A DNA stretch of 64,000 nt, taken from positions 1,550,001 to 1,614,000 of the forward strand of contig JAQQWL010000013.1 in the NCBI GenBank assembly GCA_038363925.1. The letters run 5' to 3'. Source of the stretch: Apiospora phragmitis. Taxonomy: Eukaryota > Ascomycota > Sordariomycetes > Amphisphaeriales > Apiosporaceae. The translations under genes and the position numbers were made by a program. This document shows, piece after piece, positions 56,001 to 64,000 of this stretch; position 1 is the stretch's first letter; the number at the start of each line of letters is the position of its first letter. The notes under the pieces were generated by a model. That model searched no databases and was not told the origin of the DNA. It saw nothing but the letters and a program-made list of their open reading frames with translations.

Positions 56001-56438
56001 GGCCCCTATACGAGGATTTGCGTTTGCATTTCAAGTGTCACAAAAGGTAGAAAAAACACAGAACACGAGTAAGCGGAGCGCACATCAATTAACTATAAAC
56101 AACGTACATATACATATATACCTAACATACAGTAAACATAACGCATAACCCCCCAACCTAACGCAACACACATATACAAACGCCACATACCCCATGATAT
56201 ACATTAACGATTAAATCATCACTCATCGATGGCTTGGGCCATATAGCGTCTAATGCCGATTTGCCTATTCTACCTTGGAGATCTTTGAAAATGAACCGCC
56301 AAGTTTACACCAGTTTTACGTGACTATCTACGATTTCTTCTCCCTCCTTTTCTTTACGCCAAAATAACAGGAACCAACGAAAATGTATAGGTTTCGACGA
56401 AGTATGGCTTCAAGCCATTGAAAAAGAGACAAACGATC
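53036..56438. other. 3.4 kb with no recognisable gene
   Basis: The longest gene-free stretch in the window. Short frames on both strands show no domains, signal peptides or splice networks. It holds a long C run near 54400-54410 and two copies of TACGGAGTA (53704-53712 and 55178-55186). The left end is the YVC1 promoter and the right end the URA2 3' flank. The 56040-56220 part is strongly AC/AT-rich. Confidence 0.5.
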
Positions 56439-59400
56439 TTACGAGGACATGACCAAAGCAAGCAGAGCCATGCGACAGTATAGACCATATCTCATCTGCA
56501 AACAATCAGTTAGCATGCTTTACTACGACAGGGGTAATGTTGGGGGGCAAACTCACCTGTCGGAAATAAGCGGCCCTCTGGTCGAAATCGACCTCCTCCG
56601 CCACTTCCTCGTTTCTGGGCAGCGGGTGCATGACCACCATGCTGCTCTTGGCATGCTTCAGTGTTCCGTTGTCGATGCGGTACGAGTTCTTGACGTGCTC
56701 GTATTCCTCGACGTTGGGGAATCTCTCCTTCTGTACTCGGGTGCAGTACAGGACATCGCTGCGTGCCAGGATCTCCGGCGTCAGGTCCTCGGACTCGCAG
56801 AGCAGTTGGCCTGAGGCCACTAGCTGCTCGCGCACCTTAGGCGGCAAGGCTAGTGACTTGGGAGCAACCAGCTGGACCTGGACCTGGTAGTGCTGGAGAA
56901 GATACACCAGGGAGTGGACGGGGCGGCCGTACAGCAGGTCACCAACGAATGTGATCGTCAGACCTTGCACAGTTCCGAGTTCTTCACGGATGGTGAAAAG
57001 GTCCAGGAAGGCCTGAGTGGGGTGCTCCTTGCTGCCGTTCCCACCGTTGATCACAGGGACAGGGCTGTACTTCCTGGCCACGTCCACACAGCTCTCCTCG
57101 GGGTGACGCAGAACAATGGCATCCGTGTAACAGGCCATAGTTCGGATAGTGTCCTGGAGCGTCTCTCCCTTCTTGACCGACGACTGCTGGGTGGCAATAG
57201 GGATGACCCTTCCACCAAGACGCTGCATAGCAGCATCAAAAGAAGCAGAAGTGCGCGTCGAGGGCTCATAGAACAGGGTTGTAAGAACCCGGCCTCGAAG
57301 CACATCTAACACACCCTCACGCTGGACACCCAGGCGCATCTCTTGGGCTACAGTGAATAGCAGATGAAGATCAGAGCGCGAGTACTGAGTTACAGAGAGA
57401 ACATGACCGTTCTTGAAGGACGATGACTGTCTCAGTAGCGCCTTCAGGGAGTTGAACGAAGGCTGTGGCATTGAGAGGGGCACGCCAAAGTCCTCGCCCA
57501 GACTAGTGCCCTTGCGAGCACCGTCTGTCAGCGATTCGAGGGGCTGTTGCCTTGAGAATGGTCTCGGGGAGTTGAGAACAGAGTCACGTCTCAGGCGCTG
57601 AGTCTCACCGGACAAAGCCAAGGGGTGCGACGCAGGCTTCACTGCAGGCGACATGGGCGGCGGCGGCATGCTACCATGCGTCGACATATCCTTACCCAGT
57701 GGCACGATTGGCAACATATCACCATCAAGACAGACTGTCTCGTCGTTGAATGTCACCCGCTGGACAGCGCCACGCATGGTACGACCTGCAAATGGTGACC
57801 AAGACGTGGACGATGTGGGCACAGTGTAAGGACGGTCAATCTCCACTTCGACCACGGTGCCCACTTGCTCATGGAGCTCGAAAATTTGCTTCGGGTTGTC
57901 ATACAAGCGAGTCTTAATATCATCGACCGTAAGCCTGCCCTCGGTCACCGAGGTCAGGAGGAGTGGAAGAGCATCGGCGATACCAAATGAAGGATCAACA
58001 GACGCGTCCTTGCCTCGAGCCAACTGATACGGAATGCTGCCAACGGAGAAAACGTCAATGGTACTCAAGTGGTCCCACAGAGCTTTCTGGTCCTCGGCGG
58101 TAGGGAGACCGGAGCAGTCGGGGCAGTCCTTTTGAGACAGGTAGAGCGAGAAGATTGAAACGTCGCAAGTGACGTTCAGACCCTTTGCCTTGCTCAGAGC
58201 GATAATGCGGATGTCCTCCTTGGTTGTCACACTGGTGACGTGGATACGTCTACTATGCAGGCTGGCGAGCAGCAAGATCGAGGCAAGATCCGTAGTCTTC
58301 GCATCTGTCAGGATGGGCTTATGGATGGGCCAAGAGTCGAAGTGAGCAGTGACTGCGGCAACCTTGCTGATGTTGTCGGACAGGTGGTTGAAGGGGATAA
58401 AGAGCGATCCAACTTCGGCTGCGACGTGGCTGATTTGATCGGCGTTCTCTGAAGTGGCGCTGACAGAGTAGTTGAAGTCGCAGTAGACACCACCCTTGCT
58501 GTTGTGCTGGGCAAACTTCAATGTCTTCGCATCGGTGATAGAGCCTTCAACACCCATGGGCATCACACGGATCATAGTGAAACCCGAGGCAATAGAAGCC
58601 TTAGTAACGGCCTGCAGATCATGCTGACCCTGGGAGACAATGCCAGGAACAAAAGCGGCAATGTTGATAAGACCAGGCAGGACGATCGTGCGGTGGCTAG
58701 TCTGGTAATCACGGGTGCCAACATCGAGCTCAAAGTGTCGAGCAAGAGCCTCAACGAGAATCTTGGCATTCTTGACGTTGGTGACGAGAGGAACCTGGTA
58801 GTCAACCGCCATTCGTCGGGTTTGGTAACCCTTGCTCATGTAGTTGGCCGGTCTGCGGTACTTGTTGTTCGATGGCAGGTTGATGTAGAGATCAATCATG
58901 TTCTTGGCCAGATGCTGGGTCAAGGAGAATTCGTGTCTCTGGTCATCTTCCTCGTTGCCAAGTACCTCGAGATACTGGACAGGGATGTCGTGCTCCTGAA
59001 GGAAATCGGCAGTACCTGCAGTGGCGTACAACTTGTAGCCCAAACGCTGCAGCTTGGCAATCGCAGGGAGCATCTCCTTCTTGTCCTTGTAAGAACCGAT
59101 AGAGAGGAGGATGTTCTTCCTCGGGATTTTGAAGCCAGTCGACATCAGTGCCTTCAGATAAGCTTCGTACTTGTCCATACCGAAAGATGCAACCTCTCCG
59201 GTAGACGCCATCTCGACACCCAGCACGGGATCAGCGCCCGAGAGACGAGAGAAGCTGAACTGCGGCACCTTGACTCCGACACAGTCTGGAGCGATGGTGG
59301 TTGGCGGGTACTCGACGTAAGGCAAGCCCATGATTGCTTTGGTGGCCATCTCGATAAGGTCGACGCCCATGACCTTGGATACGAAGGGGAACGAACGAGA

Positions 59401-62400
59401 AGCACGAACGTTACATTCAATTACCTTGATATCGTTATCCTTCGCAATGAACTGAATGTTGAACGGACCAGTAACGTTGAGAGCAGCGCCGATTTTACGT
59501 GTGGCTTCCTCAATACGCTCAATGGTGGTTCGCTCAAGATCCTGAGGCGGCAGAATCAGCGTGGCATCACCCGAGTGAACACCTGCGTTCTCGACGTGTT
59601 CCGAGATGAAGTGACCGGTGACCTTTCCATCTCTGGCAACGGCATCCATCTCGATCTCCTTGGCATTTTCAATGTACTTTGTGATCACGACCGGGTGGTC
59701 GCGGGAGACATCAGCGGCTTGCTGCAGGTAGGACTCCAAATCGGCCTCGGAGTAGACAGTGTTCATTGCCGCGCCTGACAAGACGTAAGACGGACGAACC
59801 AGCACAGGATAAGTGACCTTTGTGCAGAAAGACTTGGCTTCTTCGAAGCTGGTCAACTCCTTCCAGGTTGGTTGATCGACCCCTATCCGGTCCAGCATAC
59901 GGGAGAACTTGTATCGGTTCTCGGCTGTGTCGATCATTTCTGGGGATGTTCCAAGTACCTTGACGCCTGATCGGAGTAGTGGGAGCGCAATGTTGTTGGG
60001 TGTTTGGCCGCCCATTGCTCCCAGAACTCCAGCAGCGGACTCCATCTGATAAATATCGAGAACCGTCTCGACGTTGATGTTCTCAAAGTACAGCCTATCG
60101 GCCTCATCATAATCGGTGGAAACCTATTCTCGTCGTCAGTATTATTATTCTGTGCAATAAAGTATGTCTTAGGAGGGGATGTGAGCAACTCTGTAAGTTG
60201 CCGCACCTCTGTCGCTCCCAAGACATGGTTAAATAGGAAGGGATGGATCTCGAAAGTCACTTACTGTTTCTGGGTTGTAGTTGACCATGATTGTCTTGAA
60301 GCCCGAGTCGCGCAGTGTGCGGATGGCACGCACAGAGCACCAATCAAACTCGACCGACGAGCCAATGCGGTAAACACCGGAACCGAGCACCATAACACCG
60401 TGGTCCTCGAAGTTAATGTCATGCTCAGAGGCGTTGTAGGTCAAGTACAGGTAGTTGGTGAAGGCCGGGAACTCCGCCGCCACGGTATCGATCTGCTTGA
60501 CGAACGGCGTGATGCCAGCCTCGAGACGTAGGCGGCGGACAGCAAGCTCGTTGGAATCCCAGAACTTGGCAAGTTGGCGATCGCTGAATCCGAGTCGCTT
60601 GGCCTGGAGCAGGAGATCTGGTCGGCCGCCTACATCCGCGGTGGCAAGTTTGGACATCTCCTTGGCGAAGTCGGTGAGACCCATGAGCTTGTTCAGGAAC
60701 CACTTATCAATCTTGGTGAGCTCCCAGATCCTATCGACCGTGTAGCCAGTGTGCATGGCATTGGCGATGGCGAAAAGACGTTGGTCGGGGGGGTCTGCAG
60801 CTCGTCGTCAATAGACATGAGAGCCTTCGTCTCTCCGAAGCCCAAGTTGTGGAAGTCGATAGCTCTGATGGCCTTCTGAATGGCCTCTTCGAAGCTCCTG
60901 CCAATGCTCATAACTTCACCGACACTCTTCATGGACGATCCAAGCTGGGTGGACACCCTGGTGAATTTCTTGAGATCCCATCTGGGCATCTTCACCACGA
61001 CATAATCCAGAGAAGGTTCGAAGCAAGCGCACGTAACCTTGGTAACACTGTTCTTGATCTCCTTCAGGGGAATACCGAGACCAAGCTTGGCCGCGATGAA
61101 AGCCAGAGGATATCCGGTAGCCTTGGACGCAAGAGCCGAAGATCGAGACAATCTGGCGTTGACCTCGATGATGCAGTATTCCTTCGAGTCAGGATTCAGA
61201 GCGTACTGAATGTTGCATTCTCCGACAACACCGAGGTGGCGAATAACGTTGACGGCTGTGGTACGGAGCATGTTGTAGTCTTCGTCAGAGAGTGTCTGGG
61301 AGGGAGCGACAACAATGGAATCGCCCGTATGGATACCGAGAGGATCGAAGTTCTCCATGTTACAGACAGTAATGCAGTTGTCTTGGCAATCACGGACAAC
61401 TTCGTATTCGATCTCCTTCCATCCTTTCATACTTCGTTCGATAAGCACCTGAGGACTGGCGGCAAAAGCCTTGTTGCAGAGATCAGGAGCTCAGGTTCGT
61501 TGTTAGCGAAACCACTTCCCAGACCACCGAGTGCGTAAGCAGCTCGGACAATGACCGGGAAACCAATGTCCTTGACGACACGCATCGCTTCGTCAACGCT
61601 GCTGGCCGAAGCCGACTTGGCGCACTTCTCGCCAATGGACTCCATGCTGCGGGCAAAGAGCTCTCTGTCCTCCGTGGTGATGATGGTATCTATGGGAGTT
61701 CCGAGAACCTTGACGCCCAGCGCCTCGAACTCGTCCTTGAGCTGAATACCAACTTGCAGCGCTGTCTGACCGCCGAAGGTAACGTAGATAGCGTCAGGTC
61801 GCTCATACTGAATGACCTTTCGGACAAAATCTGGCGTCACAGGCAGGAAATAAACCTTGTCGGCCAAGCCCTTCGACGTTTGAATTGTCGCAATATTGGG
61901 GTTGATCAGGACTGTGTAGATGTTCTCCTCCTTGAGCGCCTTGATAGCCTGACTGCCGGAATAATCGAACTCTCCGGCCTGACCAATGCTCAGACCTCCA
62001 CTTCCAAGAACCAGGATCTTCTTGACGCTGACTTTGGGGTGAAGCGCCTCATTCTCCGAGATAGTACCTCCGGGGAACTTGACCGGAGCACTGAGGAGGC
62101 TCTGGTCCTTGGCGCAGTCGAGGATGGTGTTGATGAATACGTCAAAGAGGAACTCGGTGTCCCGGGGACCAGGAGTGCTCTCGGGGTGGAATTGGACACT
62201 GAAGTAAGGCTTGCTGACGTGCATGATACCTTCGTTGGTACCATCGTTGGCGTTGACGAAAAGCTCCTGCCAGTCGGAGGACAATGACTTGGCATCGACC
62301 TCATAACCGTGGTTCTGAGAAGTGATGTGACATTTTCCAGTCACCATACTGGTACAGGGGATGTTGTGTCCACGGTTACCGAACTTCATCTTCTTCGTCG

Positions 62401-63401
62401 TGGCTCCAGTTGCGCGTGCGAGCAGCTGATGTCCGAGACAGATTCCGAAAACGGGCGTTCGGTTGATCTCCATGGTCGCAGAGATGTTCTTGATTGTCTG
62501 CTCCAAGACGGCAGGATCGCCCGGACCGTTGGAGATGAAGAGACCGTCATATTGCTTTCCAGCCTCGGTGGAGAAGTCATAGTCCCAGGGGCACACCATA
62601 ACCTCGACTCCACGCTTCAGGAAACACCTGAGCTGGTTGAATTTCATTCCCACGTCGAGGCATAGTACCTTCAAATTCCGGCCTGAAGGGTGTTTCAGGG
62701 CTTTCTCGGGCTTGGGCGAGTACAGCTTCGCGGTTTTGATAGAAACTAAGCAGGAGTGAGTCAAGATCTCTGAAATCTCGTCAGCGGGGCGACTTACCCT
62801 CAGCGACAAGGTTCTTCTCGTTGGGGTTCACCCATTCGACCTCCTCGAAGTGTGACGCCCAGCCCTCTTGGCTAATACCCCTAGGGCTCTTGGTCATGCC
62901 TGGCTTCTCCAACAGCAAGCGACCAAGTGTGCTTCCATTTTCTCTTAGCTTCTTTGTCAGAGCTCGGGTATCAACACCGTAAATGGCGGGGACACCCTGC
63001 TCCTTAAGCCATGTGCCGAGCGAGGAGGTGGCGAGATAGTGCGAGTACTGTTCGCCGGAGTAGGAGGCTACGATCATACCAGCGACGTGGATCTGGCTGG
63101 ATTCGAAGTATTCGGGGAGGTCGCCGAGAAGCTCGTCGATCTGTTCTCGTGAGGGGACGCCGTAGTTGCCGACCTCAGGAAAGGTGATTACAAGGATCTG
63201 GCCACGGTAGGAGGGGTCGGTGATGGACTCGGGGTAGCCCACCATACCGGTCTGGAAGACAAGTTCTCCGGCGATGCTCTTCTTGGCGCCGAAGCTGTAG
63301 CCCTGGTAGACGGAGCCATCTTTGAGCTCGAGGCACATGAGCCCCTCATCATTGTCACCCACGACCCGCGCAGTGGCGGGTTGGTGGTATACTGCAGCCA
63401 T
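56439..63401 (-). CDS. URA2: URA2: carbamoyl-phosphate synthase/aspartate carbamoyltransferase (two one-base frameshifts)
   Basis: Four exons: 63401-62798, 62745-60265, 60123-56557 and 56495-56439. They encode about 2236 residues after adding two missing bases. This multifunctional enzyme makes carbamoyl phosphate from glutamine and joins it to aspartate, the first two steps of pyrimidine synthesis. Domain order: glutamine amidotransferase (GICLGHQLL with Cys about 304; FHPES about 388-391), both carbamoyl-phosphate synthase halves ([20 protein letters not shown] opens the first), a dihydroorotase-like segment, and aspartate transcarbamylase ([40 protein letters not shown]). The dihydroorotase-like part reads [13 protein letters not shown] where active enzymes have a metal-binding His-x-His, so it is inactive, as known for fungal URA2. 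The last exon gives [18 protein letters not shown]. Breaks lie at about 61485-61488 and in the G7 run 60787-60793. Confidence 0.95.
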
Positions 63402-64000
63402 TGTTTATGCCGTTTGAACCCCGCGGTTGGATTTAATTGGTGGGCAAAAAAAGACAAGACACAGGCAGGAAAGAGGGAATGGCCCACGTGAGACAGGGCG
63501 TAGTAGTGGGAATCACTGACGCCGGTGCACCTCAGCAGCGCTCGAGGGAGGGGTGAGCTTCCTAGGAGCCGTAAGTGCGCTTGTAGTTCCCGAAATATCA
63601 GATTTTCATAACGCCGTTGTGTTGCGTTTTCGTATCTCCAAGGCACAAAGGCTTTCTGGAGAGAATAAAATAACAAGAAAAAAAAGAGGAGGGAAAAAAT
63701 TGTTTGGTCAGGGTTTGGTATATCTACCTACGACCGTAGCTTGTGAACGACCTCCAGAACTTTTTTTTTCTTCGCACCTCCCCGCAACGGCAGCCAAGTG
63801 GGGTGATAGCCCAAATCTACAACCATGGGACCAATGAAACACTGCACGACGACGACCAGCGACTCATGAGGCAGAAGCTAGACGACAGCCAGGCAGGGTC
63901 TTTCAGGTGGGATGGAGGGAATTGCCCAACCACAAGTCGAGGACTAAACCCTTGCGTAGCCGGTTCTGGACTGGCAGCACCCATCTTGCCATTTCCTGCA
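63402..64000. other. URA2 upstream region, no further gene seen
   Basis: About 600 bases upstream of URA2, with A-rich/T-rich tracts (about 63660-63700 and 63760-63770). It should hold the URA2 leader and core promoter. No coding frame is supported before the window edge. Confidence 0.45.

Noticed and set aside
58504..59778. 424-codon open frame on the + strand
   Set aside because: Antisense to highly conserved URA2 sequence; no start context or domain.
6313..61488. Programmed +1/-1 ribosomal frameshifting as a shared system
   Set aside because: Breaks go in both directions, at different runs, with no common slippery heptamer or downstream structure; error explains them better.

Overview
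The window is nuclear DNA of a filamentous ascomycete (Pezizomycotina, probably Sordariomycetes). Most genes carry one to four short introns of about 50-140 bases with GTRNGT-type donors and TACTAAC/CTAAC branch points. The gene set includes a fused URA2-type pyrimidine enzyme, PPG1 phosphatase, YVC1-type TRP channel, a fungal SLATT protein and secreted repeat proteins. Genes lie on both strands and are separated by intergenic stretches of 0.5-3.4 kb. I see no tRNA, rRNA, CRISPR array or intact transposon. Gene models were built by joining reading frames at visible splice sites, and most sum to a clean open frame.

Layout, left to right. 1-2.4 kb is upstream DNA and an ATG-poor leader. Then come an RBMS/MSSP-type two-RRM RNA-binding protein (+), RIO2 kinase (-) divergent from proteasome subunit RPN1 (+), and a Golgi-type GT31-like glycosyltransferase (-). 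A SLATT-domain membrane protein (-) follows, divergent from the tRNA methyltransferase TRM1 (+), then a lipid kinase (+). Two related secreted, Gln/Leu-rich repeat proteins (both -) occupy 21.4-25.4 kb. A small membrane protein (-) is divergent from PPG1 (+). Next are an unknown acidic protein (-), PDX3 (-), deoxyhypusine hydroxylase (+), RNA polymerase I subunit A12 (-) and the cohesin loader SCC2/Mis4 (+). A fungal-specific unknown protein (-), a 68-residue membrane protein (+), a YVC1-like channel (-), a 3.4 kb stretch without genes, and the carbamoyl-phosphate synthase/aspartate transcarbamylase URA2 (-) complete the window.

These are mainly scattered housekeeping genes, not a pathway cluster. 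Several serve ribosome and translation functions (RIO2, A12, TRM1, deoxyhypusine hydroxylase), but nothing shows co-regulation. The parts most likely to be under-described are the secreted pair at 21.4-25.4 kb, the SLATT protein, and three unnamed proteins (30.4-32.0, 43.7-46.2 and 47.7 kb).

Six genes are interrupted by single-base frameshifts: RIO2, TRM1, the 31-kb unknown, SCC2, YVC1 (two) and URA2 (two). Most lie in short homopolymer runs. In each gene, restoring one base per break gives a total length divisible by three. This looks like sequencing or assembly error more than decay, and anyone translating these genes should know it.
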